Shown: piece after piece, positions 34,593 through 46,664 of the stretch | Position numbering within the stretch: the first letter of the stretch is position 1 | Layout: each line of letters begins with the position of its first letter | NCBI RefSeq assembly: GCF_025698545.1 | Contig: NC_068576.1 | Coordinates: forward strand, 1,805,501 to 1,869,500 | Origin: Gossypium raimondii | Taxonomy: Eukaryota; Streptophyta; Magnoliopsida; Malvales; Malvaceae | Direction of reading: 5' to 3' | DNA: 64,000 nucleotides | Made by a program: the position numbers and the translations under genes | The notes under the pieces: generated by a model | The model's input: only the letters and a program-made list of their open reading frames with translations | What the model was told of the DNA's origin: nothing | Databases searched by the model: none

Positions 34593-35315
34593 ACGATATG
34601 TACAAAATGTTGTAGCAATAGCATTCCCAACCTTCAATATTTTTCAATGTATGGTTATATACCATGTACATTAAATGAATGTTGTAGCATTCCTAAAAAT
34701 TACGTGAACATTGAAAAACAGGTTACTATAGTATTAAATATGCTGAATAACATGCCATTGTCAAAATGGGAAAAACATAATGTAATTAGTCGCACACAGT
34801 TTACAACTAGGAGAATATCTGTTGACAATCTATGTTATCCATAAATTGACATGGAAATGAATCAGATACAACATTTGGTGTAACTTTTTAACTTTAATAG
34901 ACAACTTAGAAGATATGGTTTTTGTTTGTTTGTTTGTTTACGCAGAATCAAGCGAGCCACCTCTGGCAACAGAGCGAAAAGCGAAAATCGCGCATGTATG
35001 GAATCTTGTTGGACTCTCCTATCCTCTCAGCAAACCAATATGCTCCTCTTAATTTGTGGCAAAGATTTTCTAGCCATTCTTGTCTTTCCCCCTACGTAAC
35101 TGATCTTTGTTTCGGGACGCTAATGTAACTTGGCGATTTTCACGCTTCATTTTTGTCAAATTTATTTACCCCCAAAATATATGCTACAACAAATTTTGAA
35201 AGCTGAATTTGTCATCTGGATTCAATATGGAACAACATCATCGAACTCAACACCAGGAAATTTGAAATTTCGTTTGATTTTTTTTTTTTTTTTTTTTTGC
35301 AATTAGAAGAACACA
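34593..35315. other. Upstream flank of the alpha/beta-hydrolase gene, with a long T-tract
   Basis: No gene recognised. An almost pure T-run of about 23 bases (about 35277-35299) lies just upstream of the start codon at 35316, probably in the 5' UTR or core promoter. Confidence 0.5.
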
Positions 35316-37374
35316 ATGCGCCATTCCAAGTTGTCAAGGTACTTCAGCTTCACGGCGTCTCGCGATTGGTTCTACCGTTATTCGTTCGGCAATGCAGGCC
35401 TTCGTTCGATCAGGACTGATCTCGGCGAAGGCACCGTCATGCACTGTTGGGTACCAAAATGCCACAACGCTTCCAGGCCCAATCTCCTCCTTGTTCACGG
35501 ATTCGGTGCCAATGCCATGTGGCAATACGGTGAGCATCTCCGCCACTTCACATCTCGATTCAACGTCTATGTGCCGGACCTTATCTTCTTCGGTGAATCC
35601 TACACGACGAGAAGCGAGCGGACGGAGTCGTTCCAGGCTCAATCGTTGATGAAACTGATGGAGGCGCACGGAGTGCCAAGAATGAGCTTGGTAGGCATAA
35701 GCTACGGCGGGTTCGTGGGGTACAGTATGGCGGCACAGTTTCCAGAGAAAATGGAGAAGTTGGTGTTGTGCTGCGCTGGGGTTTGCTTAGAGGAGAAGGA
35801 TTTGGAAGAGGGTTTATTTAATGTATCGGATTTGAATGAGGCTTTGAGTATTTTGTTGCCACAGACGCCTGAGAGACTGAGGGACCTGATTAAATTTTCC
35901 TTCGTCAAGCCAATAGGCAAGTGGGTGCCAAGCTTTTTTCTCTCAGATTTCATTGATGTAAGCTTGCTTCACTTTCCCTTCCCATTCTAATCCTATCATT
36001 ATATTCTTCTAATTATTGCAAACTTTTTAGTAATTCAATTTTATTGACTTGAAAAGTGCTAACGAAGAATGTAGCGATTTCAATGCAACCAAGTAAAACT
36101 AAACCCTGAACTTGTATTTTCAGTATTTCATCATTGCATATATGTTTGCTGTAGGTAATGTGTACAGACCATCTTAAAGAGAAAAGAGAGCTGCTAGTGG
36201 CAATACTAGAAGATAGAAAGCTCAGCAACATTCCTAAGATCACACAGGTTTAAGCTCTTCTCTTGTTCCCTTCTTTCAATTTTGTTTTCTTACACCCTAT
36301 ATAACTTCAACATTTCAACCCCGGGGTTTACTTAGTGCCAAATAAAGTCTTATTTGCTAATATTATTAGATAACCGCCTTAAATTACAAATTAAATATTA
36401 AAAAGTTAACATAATTATTTTTAGATGTCAAAATGTATAAATTTTTCATATATCACAAACATGGTACCACATTGTATAAAATATTAAATTCAGGTACTCG
36501 ATAACCAATTGAATAAATAAAAAATCGAAAACCAAATTATTTCGATTTATTCGGTTTGATTTTCTCAATTTCACCGATATCTTGCAAACTCTTACCCCTC
36601 ATTAGGTTTTAGTGTCAAATGGATTTGTTTGATGGGTAAAAATATCATGGAGGCCCTTGTACTAAGAGTTAAATTACATTTTGCCCCCTCTTTTAAAAAA
36701 ATATGCAAATTAGTCCTTCTGTTAAAAATTACATATATTTCTACTATTAAAAATTGATCTATGTATGTCATAATAAGGTACACGTGACACACCAAGTGTA
36801 ACTTTCTAGTTATTCTATTAGCCACATCGCTTTTAACGATAGAAATGAATGAAAATTTTAATAGAAAGGATCAAATTACTCTTGTAAAAAAAATTAACTT
36901 TCTATTCTTTTAAAATAGTGTTCTCATAGTTAACATTTGTATTTGTTTATTTGTACAAAAAGTTTTGAAAACAAAATGAAACCCATTACTTTTATTCTTA
37001 TATTAATTTAATTTAACTCTTCTTCTTTTTTCTTATTCTTAAAGAGCCTATTGATAATATGGGGAGAAGAAGATAAGATATTCCCATTGGAACTTGGCTA
37101 CAGATTAAAAAGGTTAGTAACCATAATAATGTGTTTTCTTTTCCTTTGACGTATGAGCTGGTACTGATTAATCTGTATTTGAATGTGTTGTGTTGTGTGG
37201 TGTAGGCATGTGGGGGAAGAGGCTAAGATTGTAGTGATTAAGAATGCAGGGCATGCTGTAAACATAGAAAAGTCAAAGGATTTCATGAAGCACTTAAAAT
37301 CTTTCCTTTTTGATTCTCTAACACCTCATCGTCCCCCTTCCCTTTTACCCCTTTTCGATTCTTTATGGTCCTAG
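35316..37374 (+). CDS. Alpha/beta-hydrolase fold protein (serine hydrolase), 323 aa
   Basis: Four exons: 35316-35957, 36155-36247, 37045-37112, 37206-37374; all junctions are GT-AG and in phase. The protein has the oxyanion-side motif LLLVHGFGANAMWQY (residues 57-71), the nucleophile elbow LVGISYGGF with Ser129, the acid in IIWGEEDKIFP (about Asp255) and the catalytic His in KNAGHAVNIEKS (about His284), so the triad is complete. PDLIFFGES replaces the more common DLLFFGDS of its plant relatives. There is no clear signal peptide; the leading RYFSFTASRDWFYRYSF region is typical of the group, which resembles monoacylglycerol lipase/epoxide hydrolase-type enzymes. The substrate is unknown. It corresponds by order to Arabidopsis At5g09430, next to OM64. 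Confidence 0.92.
36620..36900. repeat. Probable miniature element in intron 2 of the hydrolase gene
   Basis: This intron segment begins GGAGGCCCTTGTACTAAGAG, continues with TTAAATTACATTTTGCCCCC and ends near a complementary-type block (GGATCAAATTACTCTTGTA). Such 'receding-phrase' repeats (AAATTACATTTTGCCCCC) are common dispersed elements of cotton-like genomes. Ends and target duplication are not fixed. Confidence 0.4.
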
Positions 37375-38655
37375 TTTTAACTTTACATTTCAATATTAGT
37401 ATTACCTCTCTCTTTTTTCTTCTCAATAACTTCAATCTCATCCATCCTTTTATTTATACATTTTTATTACATTTAAATAATCCTTCACTTTTTAAATTAA
37501 ACCTTAGCTTTTCATTTATATCCAAATAAACCCTTAATATAATTACTTCTTTTTTCATTTAAAATAAGGGTTTATTTAGATAAAATGATAAGAGTTTATT
37601 TGGAATAAATGTCAAAGGGTTAGGCTTCAGCTCTCTGTTGAAGATGTTGAAAGGGTTTAGACAAAATAAATAGGGTTTGTATTGTCTCTAGCTCAAGCTA
37701 AAGGTTTATCTCTCAACTCTAATTAGACATATACGCTTGCCATTTAAAGGGAAAAGATTCAAACCTACTATTCGTGGATGCTCATGTTTACAGGTGCTCT
37801 TACTCTATAAACTCAGCCTAAAGCATTTTAGCTCTTATCAAAATCAGGAGACAAAATCCTAGTTTAATTAAGGGAAAATATTGACTCGTTAAGGGGTTCG
37901 ACAGCTTTAGTTGGTCAATATTTTGTAAACTTTTTTGAAATAAATTAGCCTCCCGTCAATATATATTAATCATTTATAATATATATGGTATTAATACCAT
38001 GCATATGGCACGAACTTGATCTAACTAAAGAAATTTATGAACTAATAAGATTATGATCCAATTTTAAATTACTTAAAAATAAATAAAAAGATTTCCATTA
38101 CGCACATGAAATTAAATATTAATATATGAAATAAAATTAATTTACTAATATTAGAATTTAGGACAAAAACTAATTTCTACCGCTTAATAAATAAAATATT
38201 ACTTTATAAAAATTAAATTTCCAGAAAACTCTAATAGCTTCCGCAGGTTAGTGTCCTGTTGGAGTCTTTACGTCATTTCTTCCACTTCATAGCGATGGGA
38301 ACTCTCGAGTGTTTATTCAAAAGCAAAGCATTGCTCTGCTTTCAAACGTTTCCTTCCCCCACTCATCTCTGCCCAAGGCAGGAAAGGCGCCTCTTGCAGT
38401 TCATTATTCAGCTACCAACAGTGGAACCCATAGCCTAAAAGCTTGAGAAGAAGAGCCATATTTGGTAGTTTCAGGTAACTAGTTTATCAGAACTCAAGTA
38501 ACCCAACTTCTAATCTATATGTTCTCTGATATATCTAGTAAGTTAAAGAAATATGCTGCGGTTCTCGTAATTGCTTTGGCTAACAAGGTTTGCTAGGATC
38601 GTTTCTCTTTTACTGCTTGTTTCCTAGATTAACTTCTGATTCTTTGTTTCAGAGT
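37375..38655. other. Intergenic DNA and 5' leader of the DnaJ gene
   Basis: AT-rich up to about 38220; 38230-38475 has the higher GC and CT-richness expected of a promoter and 5' UTR. TTTCAG|GTAACTAG at about 38475 and TTTCAG at about 38652 suggest a 5'-UTR intron ending just before the start codon. Confidence 0.5.
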
Positions 38656-41650
38656 ATGGCGACGGCTATACCTTGTGGAAACACAGTGGTGACTGGGCTT
38701 CGACCGCGGCTTTTGTCAAGCTTGAATACCAACAAATGGCGGATATCTCAAGCGCGGTGAGATTTTCTCCTTGGAGGTTTAAGAGTTGTGTATATATATA
38801 TATATATATATTATATGTCATGGAGGTTTAAGTTCTTTTAATAAACGTCTTAATATAGAAGGTTAAATTTTTAAATCATTTAGCTGGTGCACTGCAGCTT
38901 TTAGGTTCTGGAAAATATGTTGTCTGCAGATTATCAATAATGGTTTTTGCTTTAGAGCAACAATTTTAAGTGTTTATGTTGTGTTATGCAGTGTTTCAAC
39001 TGAGATAGGAGCGTTATCATTTTCAAGTTCAAGCATTTTTCCTCCAAATTTGACGCATTTGTTATTCAATTCATGGTCACCTAAAATCCCCTGTCACCAC
39101 TTGGCAAGGCGTCTGATTGTCAAAGCTGCTCGGGTAGAGTATTTATCTAGCAACTATGGTTCTAAACTTTTCTTCTTTGGTTATTTTTCCTTTCTTTCTG
39201 GTATTTTCTTTCTTAACTGCATACATTTTGCAGGACTACTATTCCATCCTTGGAGTATCTAAAAATGCCAGCAAATCAGACATAAAAAGCGGTGAATGAA
39301 CTACCCTGTTTATTCTTGACTTCTATGTGTTTACCCCATCTGCTTTTTTCTTTTTCAACTTGACATGGTTTGCATATGATGGCTTGTGTTTTGCATATGG
39401 TCTTGAGGTCTACATTTATCGAAGGCTTCCCCTATGACTTCATTTACACATTCATGCTTTACGGCTATCATCCTCATTGGAAGTTTTAAAATCAATGCTT
39501 TTATTGTGACATTTTAAGTGTCTGCCAAGAGTTTCTTTGATTTAGAATCCAAATCTTATTCTGTTACTGTGCATAGTCAGCCTTATTTACTGAAGTATGT
39601 AGGACAGTAGGAGTATTCCCCTTTGTATTATTTCTTGATTTGGTATAGTCATGTAATTTAGGAGCTATAAAAATATTGATTTTGATTCATTTGTACTGAC
39701 TACACCCTTTTTTAACTTTCAGCTTATCGAAAACTCGCCAGGAATTATCATCCTGATGTGAACAAGTAAGTTAAAGAACCTTTTTAATTTTTGCAATTAT
39801 TTATATTATTTAGGTATCAGCTGGAATGTTAAATCTATCATGTATCAGTCCCCCCTCTGCTGGGGAAAAAATCCATTTTATCATTTTTTTTTCTTTAATT
39901 TATTGCTACAATGTGATCAAAACCGGTAAGCATAACCTTCAAACCTAGACATTTTGGATTCTTCTATTGATTTGTCACCTTGACTCCACTGCTGTGTTGC
40001 CACCTTGAAACACAGTAAGCTTCCAAAATAGTTTATTTAACATGTCTCACTTGCTAACTTGAAGGCTTAATTATTAAATTGACGTGTGCTTTAGTGGTTA
40101 CTAGTCCTACCTTGATTAGATAACAAGAAGTGCCCATTGAAAATTGAGCTTTTGTAGCAATTATGAAGATCAATTTGAGGGGATGTTGTGGAAATTCTTA
40201 TTGTCCCACAAGACTGAACCCATATTTTTCTTATCATGTTGTCTTTCCAGTCCTTCCATTAGCAAAACATGTAGTTGTAAATCCTCATTTTTCACTATTT
40301 TATCCTCTGTATGTCTGTTCCTAATTCTGTTAGCACACATTCTTGCCAAAATAGATGCAGGTCTCTTTGTATGCTAAACATAACATACCTTAAATGACTA
40401 CGCTTCTTTATCGGTTTGCAATTTTAATTCTATGCTAATATATATCGTGCCTTCAGGGAAGCAGGAGCTGAACAGAAATTTAAGGAGATTAGTGAAGCTT
40501 ATGAGGTACAAATCTGATTTCAAACATCAGTGATTGGTCATGGGTGCCGGATTGAACTTGGGATTTGATGTGCAACTTCTTTTGTTCAGGATATTTGTAT
40601 AATAAAGATGAAAAATATGCGGTGCAGGTCTTGTCAGATGATGAGAAGCGTTCTATATACGACAGATATGGTAAAGATGGTTTTAAAGGTTCTACTATGG
40701 ACATGGGGGTAAGTTACTTCGATCAAAAGAATGAATCTGTGAAACTTTACCAATATCTCTATTTTTGGCACATCTCTCTTCCTAATAAGTCAAATCTTTT
40801 CCGTTTATTCTTGTAGGACTTTAGCAATCCATTTGATCTATTTAGCTCATTATTCGACATGGACATCAGAAATAGAGGTGCTAGAAATATGGCCGCAGAT
40901 GGCGAAGATCTAATTTGCAATCTAGTATTGACTTTCAAGGAAGCTGTCTTTGGGGTAGAAAAAGAGATCGATGTGTCCAGGCTTGACAACTGTACAACCT
41001 GTGATGGTTCAGGTGCAAAGCCAGGGACCAAGGCATATACTTGCACCACATGTGGTGGGCAAGGGCAAGTTGTCTCATCATCAAGGACTCCACTGGGTGT
41101 CTTCCAGCAGGTAATGACATGTTCTGCCTGTAGTGGGACTGGGGAAACATTCACTCCTTGTAACAAATGTGGCGGCGATGGAAGAGAAAGGAAATCAAAG
41201 AAGATTAGCCTGAAGGTGCCTGCTGGGGTTGATTCCGGTAGTCGGTTGAGGGTCAGATCAGAGGGCAATGCTGGAAAGAGAGGGGGTGCTCCTGGTGATC
41301 TTTTTGTCGTCATTGAAGTGATCCCAGACCCTGTACTGAAACGGGATGACACGAACATTCTCTATACATGCAAGATTTCATACATTGATGCAATCTTGGG
41401 GACAACAGTGACGGTACCAACAGTTGATGGATCGGCCGATCTTAAAATCCCTGCCGGTGTCCAGCCTGGAACAACCTTGGTGATGTCAAAGAAAGGAGTG
41501 CCGTTGCTGAACAAAGGCAAAATGAGGGGGGACCAATTAGTGAGAGTGCAGGTGGAAATCCCAAGGCAGCTAAGTGATGAAGAAAGGAGGCTTGTTGAAG
41601 AACTAGCCAACCTGAAGAAAACCAAGACTTTGAATGGTAGCAGGAGATAA
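38656..41650 (+). CDS. Type-I (A) DnaJ/Hsp40 co-chaperone, probably chloroplast, 435 aa
   Basis: Seven exons: 38656-38756, 38992-39133, 39234-39291, 39723-39765, 40457-40505, 40628-40708, 40817-41650; phases agree throughout. The N-terminus (about 80 residues, rich in Ser/Arg/Leu, few acids, ending RRLIVKAAR) looks like a plastid transit peptide. It is followed by the J-domain [20 protein letters not shown], with the HPD motif in NYHPDVNK; a short G/F-poor linker; four CxxCxGxG zinc motifs ([32 protein letters not shown]); and the two C-terminal substrate-binding domains ([43 protein letters not shown]). It stimulates the ATPase of a plastid Hsp70. It is closest to the plastid DJA group (DJA4-DJA7 of Arabidopsis); I cannot say which. 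No defects seen. Confidence 0.94.
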
Positions 41651-42436
41651 TAGGGTATATTAGCATAAGCATTTTTCCTGGAATTCATGTATTTCTTATA
41701 TTACAAGTTTCTGACAAATTTACGATTAGAAAGATCTATTCAGATGGTGAGCTATAAAAAGAAGCTTGGAAGAGATTAAATGGCGTACCTGACAGGCCAA
41801 GTGCCATTCTTCCGACTCTTAATTTTTTACATTTTCACTATAAAACTTTGGAATATTATCTTTATTTAATTTTAATTTTATGTTTTTAAAAACATTTTTA
41901 ATTTTTAAAAATTTAATGATATTTATATTGCATTTTTTTATTTAGTTATTTTTAGTATCATTATTAACTTTTATAATTATTTGTTAATTAATGATTTCAA
42001 TAGCTTAATTTTTTTAAATTATTATTTATCTAAGTAAGATAATCACAAATACTAGTAGTTTGAGTTTGAAGTGATGCATTTTAAAATATTAGCATTAAAT
42101 GAAAATTTAAAATAATTATAAAAATAATGATATTAAAATAAATAATACAAAATATGAGTATAGTTTGATCTGTAAAATGTATAACAATTTTAATAATATG
42201 GACAAAAGTCACATTTTAAAGTTAATTTTTATTTTATTTTATTGTGGGATCATATCCTTTTGTTTCATCGAAAATAGTTTCGGAAAATGACTTACTTTTC
42301 CGGAAAAGCTAATATTTTCGTGTGTTTTGATGAATCTTTGTAAAATATTTTGTTGTTTGACAAATTTTTGAAAATATTTTATAAAAGTTGTTTTCAATGA
42401 AACAAACATACATTTGAGATTATGATAAGTAGTGAA
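41651..42436. other. 3' flank of the DnaJ gene, AT-rich; start of a fold-back-like element
   Basis: No gene. From about 42255 a block with TTTCGGAAAATGACTTACTT and TTTTCCGGAAAAG begins. A related inverted block (GTTTTGTTTCAACGTAAATT on the minus strand) ends near 43293, so 42255-43293 looks like one miniature element split by the LTR at 42437. Confidence 0.45.
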
Positions 42437-43101
42437 TTGATTACAAAGTGATGTTAGGGTGAAATTATAATAAATAATAAATCTTCTTGAGGTTAAGGAT
42501 TAAATTGTAAAATGTGAAATCTATAATTGAAACAAGAGAAGTGATATGCTTGAAAATTTGTCATATGACATAAGATATTATAATAAATTATTTGATTAAA
42601 ATGCTTATATGGTGAAAATTAAATTACATGGCAATAGAGACTAAATTGAAAAATGTACAAAAGTTTAAGTGTGAAACAATTTAATATGTGAATAAGAGAA
42701 TTATGGTAAAAGTTTAATGAATGTGTTATGAGATGATGAAATATGAATAATGTGTTGTAAAAGTGAAATTGTGAAAAATATGAAATTTTATGATAACAAG
42801 GACTAAATTGTTAAACTTGAGAAATATGTGGACTAAATAATATACAAAGTGAAATACATAGAAATTTGATATGTGAAACAAGATATTGAGATAAATTATG
42901 TGATTAAAATGTAACAAGAAAGAAAATTGATTTAATATGATTAACTAGTAAATATTAAACTTTTATGACAAAAAGGGACTAAATTGAAAAATTATGAAAG
43001 TTTATAAGAAAATATTTGATAAGTAAAAAATGTAGTAGAGAATGTAATATCCTGGTGCTTTGACCCGATGTTTGGGTCGGGTACGGGGATATTACAGTGA
43101 A
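42432..43101 (-). mobile_element. Short LTR-type fossil (solo LTR, about 660 bp, minus orientation)
   Basis: The element is about 42437-43096. On the minus strand it begins TGTAATATCCCCGTACCCGA, a beginning typical of cotton-like gypsy LTRs. The beginning carries a small inverted repeat: TGTAATATCC and GGATATTACA 51 bases apart, around GACCCGA/TGGGTC. The body has the phrase GGACTAAATTGTTAAA repeated in variants. GTGAA flanks it on both sides (42432-42436 and 43097-43101), a probable 5-bp target duplication. No internal region adjoins it. Confidence 0.6.
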
Positions 43102-43763
43102 CAGAGCATAATCAGTTTAGAAAATGTCTTGCGGAAAAAAATGTGGTAAGACATTTACGAGAATAATGGGATAATTTTATGTTAGTTGGAAAACCTTTTA
43201 CATTAACCATCCTATTTTACTTGAAACAAATATCGAAAAAGGCTGAAAATATTTTATATAAAAAAATTTACGTTGAAACAAAACGGAGCCTAAATGAAAA
43301 GAATTTTAAAAAAATCTTTAGGTGGAGTTGGAATTGTGAATTTAAGTTATTAAAAAATTGAAATTTTTAAAATTTTCAAAACCTTGATAAAATAAAAATT
43401 TTATCCAAATCTTAACCCAAACATACTCTAAAATTTTAAAATTATTAATACAATCATATACTTAATACTAAGAATAGGGAGATGGTTTTTTATTATCAAA
43501 ATCAATTTTTAAAATTATTTTGTAATACTTTAGTCATGGTTACAGATTTGTATTTTAAAATGATGTACATTTAAATTCTAAAATATTTATCTTAATCCTT
43601 AATTACAAAAAAGATGGTTGACTGAGTCTTAATTTGATATTGATATTGTTGTCGGAGGAGGAGAATTTGGATTTAAGCACGTTGAGGCGTGTTTATCCTT
43701 CTATTTAAGTGTGAGAATGAATTTTGCCTAGTTGTAAGCATTGTATTAAAAAAAAAAAAAAAG
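43102..43763. other. Non-coding DNA between LTR fossil and long-TIR element
   Basis: AT-rich. The left 190 bases belong to the element split by the LTR at 42437. A run of about 16 A stands at 43747-43762, immediately before the next element. Confidence 0.5.
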
Positions 43764-44847
43764 GATAGATTACCTAGTTGGTCACCTAACTTTTAGGGCA
43801 TTTTCATTTTGGTCACCGAAAACAAAATCTTTACAATTTCGTTACCCAATTTTTAAAGCACTTTTATTTTAGTCACCCAATTGTTAAATCTCAAATGGTA
43901 GTTAACTTGTACACGCCACATCATGTTCATATTTTTATTTTGATAACCTAACTTTTAAGGTACTTTCATTTTGGTCACCTAATATGAAATCTTTACAATT
44001 TCGTCACTCAATTTTTAGAGTGTTTTCATTTTAATCACCAACCGTTAAATCTCAAATGGCGGTTAACTTGTACACGTAATAGTCATATCATGTTCACACT
44101 TTTATTTTGGTCACCAAAAAAATATTTTTATAATATTGATTGGGTAAAAATATTAAGGATTAAAGTAAAAAGTGGTAGAAACTAAAATAATGCTTTAAAA
44201 TTCTCAAATTGTACTTATTTATCTCATTGCCAAAAGTTCTATTTTTTCAATATTAAAATTTTAAATTTTAAAACATCAAAAATTAATTAAATAAGTTATT
44301 CAATTTTTTATCATTTGATAGTGTCAACCGATTTGTTACTATAATATTGAAATTAATTAAATTAATTAATTTAGTCTCATTTAAATCTTAAAATTTTATT
44401 TTATGTTTCTAAATTAAAATCAACTTAAATAAATAATCTTTAATAAGTGTACGTGAAACCCAAATTTCTATTGATTATATTATATCAAGCTTTCATACAA
44501 AGCTAAAAGCAAAGAAAAATCATTATAATTAATTTTTAATTAACTAATTTTATATTCCATGCCAAACAAAATCCAAAAAATTATCACTTCTTTACTCAAA
44601 TGAAGAACAAACAATTAATTTAATTAATTGCAATGATTTTTTTTTACTTTTAGTTTAGTATAGAAGATTCAAGATTATATAATCAAAAGAAATTTAAGTT
44701 TCATAAACAATTATTATATATGAGTTATCGAGATGATTTCATTAAAAATAATATAAAAACATAAAATAAAATTTGAAAATTTAGAAGGAGATTAATTTAA
44801 TTAATTTTAATATTACAGTAACAATTAGTTAACATTATCAAGGGATA

Positions 44848-46259
44848 ACAAAATTTGGCTATTTTACCAAAATAATCCAAAAAAATTTTATATTTACAAA
44901 AATAACTCAAGTATTCACCAAAATAACCCGAAAATAATAGTAAAATGGGGTTGTGGCCTGTTAATAGCCAGCACCACCTGGTATTTTGGACCCATGATTG
45001 CCTAATAATTGTGTCAGACTTTAAAAAAATGAATTTTTTGGTTCTGGCCTGTCAATGGCCGGAACCCGTGTATTTTTTTTAAATCGTATATTACTGGTAT
45101 ACAGAAAACCGAAAAAAAAGGGAAAAAAATTTTGGGTGCTGGCCTGTCAATGGCTAGCACCCCTTTATACAAAAAAAAAATTTGGGTGTTGGTCTGTCAA
45201 TGGCCGGCACCAGAATACGAAAAAAGCAAAAAAAAATATTGGGGTGGCCTGACAATGGTCGGCACCCTTTTTCTACAATATTTTTTTTTTTTACTTTTGG
45301 TGTGTCAATGGCCGGCACCAGTATAAGAAAAAAGTAAAAAAAAATTGGGTGGCCTGGCAATGGCCGGCACCCCCTTTCTACAATTTTTTTTTTTACTTTT
45401 GGTGTGTCAATGGCCGGCACCAGTATACGAAAAAAGTAAAAAAAAATTTTGGGTGGCCTGCCAATGGCCGGCACCCCCTTTGTACAATTTTTTTTTTTTT
45501 TACTTTTAGTCTGTCAATGGTTGGCACCAGTATACGAAAAAAGTAAAAAAAAAATAATTGTACAAAGGAAGTATACAAAAAAAAATTAATTGTACAAAGG
45601 GGATGCCGGCCATTGCCAGGCCACCCAAATTTTTTTTTTTACTTTTTTCGTATATTGGTGCCGGGTTGTCGGTCATTGACACACCCAAAAGTAAAAAAAA
45701 ATTATTGTAGAAAAGGGGTGCCAGCCATTGCCAAGCCACCCCCAAATTTTTTTTTTTACTTTTTTCGTATTCTGGTGCCGGCCATTGACACACTAAAAGT
45801 AAAAAAAAAATTTATTGTAGAAAGGGGGTGCCGGCCATTGCCAGGCCACCCAAAAATTTTTTTTTTTACTTTTTTCGTATTCTGGTGCCGGCCATTGATA
45901 GACTAACACCCGAATTTTTTTTTTCATATAAAGGGGTTCCGGCCATTGACAGGCCAGCACCCAAAATTTCTTTTTTTTCCTTTTTTTTCGATTTTCAGTA
46001 TACCAGTAATATACGATTTAAAAAATACACGGGTTCCGGCCATTGATAGGCCAGAACCAAAAAATTCATTTTGTTTTAAGTCTGACACAATTATCAGGCA
46101 ATCATGAGTCCAAAATACCAGGTGGTGCCGGCCATTGACAGGCCACAACTCCATTTTACTGTTCATTTCGGGTTATTTTGGTGAATGTTTTAAAACCTGA
46201 GTTATTTTTGTAAATATATTTTTTTTTTTGATTATTTTGGTAAAATAGCCACAAAATTT
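44848..46259. mobile_element. Fold-back Mutator-type element, 1.39-kb near-perfect palindrome with 9-bp target duplication
   Basis: The element is 44857-46250. Its left end GGCTATTTTACCAAAATAAT pairs with the right end (reverse complement GGCTATTTTACCAAAATAAT), and the two arms pair almost base for base up to a small centre near 45550-45590. Both flanks are ACAAAATTT (44848-44856 and 46251-46259), a perfect 9-bp duplication pointing to Mutator-type mobilisation. Each arm holds several repeats (about 100 bp) built on GGCCTGTCAATGGCCGGCAC. The open frames here are low-complexity repeats (KKKKFWVLACQWLAP-like), not genes. A transcript of either strand would form a long hairpin. Confidence 0.9.
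45030..46150. repeat. Inverted arrays of a GGCCGGCACC unit
   Basis: The 20-base motif TGTCAATGGCCGGCACCAGT and its variants recur about every 50-110 bases, separated by poly-A/poly-T spacers (TACGAAAAAAGTAAAAAAAA). About six copies read left to right up to 45530, and about six in reverse from 45605. They form the arms of the fold-back element. Confidence 0.85.
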
Positions 46260-46664
46260 TCAACAAATTATTTAATTGATTTTTATGTTTTGAAATTTAA
46301 AAACTCAATATTTTAAAAAAATTCTAGAATTTCGGCAATGTGATAAACAAGTACAATTTGACAATTTTTTAATGCATTGTTTTAGTTTCTACCATTTTTC
46401 ACTTTAATCCTTAGTTTTTTTAATCTCAATCAATACTTTAAAATTTGGTACTTTTGGGGTGACCAAATTGAAAGCAACCTAGAAGTTGGGTGATCAAAAC
46501 AAAAGTGTGAACATGATGAGGCATATACTGTTAACCATCATTAGAGATTTAACAGTTAAGGGACTAAAATGAAAGTGTTCTAAAATTGAGTGATGAAATT
46601 GCAATGATCAAAATAAAAATAACCTAAAAATTGGGTGACCAACTACGGTAATTTACCTTAAAAA

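Larger units (their letters stand above)
43764..46664. mobile_element. Long-TIR transposon (non-autonomous), host of the inner fold-back element
   Basis: The left end (GATTACCTAGTTGGTCACCT, from about 43769) is matched by the reverse complement of the right end (AATTACCGTAGTTGGTCACC, near 46635-46657). The match continues for some 400-500 bp, with repeated phrases such as TTTTCATTTTGGTCACC, CGTCACTCAATTTTTAGAG and GTTAACTTGTACACG. The left arm carries an internal duplication (43780-43920 against 43945-44110). It lies between A-rich flanks, so a duplication of A's is possible but cannot be read with certainty. No coding sequence; a fold-back structure is likely. Confidence 0.65.

Noticed and set aside
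40759-41358. 199-codon open frame on the minus strand
   Set aside because: It is antisense to the last DnaJ exon, whose zinc motifs and conserved C-terminal domains are clearly coding on the plus strand.
45055-46166. Several overlapping open frames with FFFYFF/KKKK and ACQWLAP-like repeats
   Set aside because: They are translations of the fold-back arms (poly-A/T spacers plus the GGCCGGCACC unit), present on both strands.
44857-46250. Possible CRISPR-like array of regularly spaced repeats
   Set aside because: The host is a plant, the spacers are homopolymer-rich rather than unique, and the units lie in inverted arms of a transposon.
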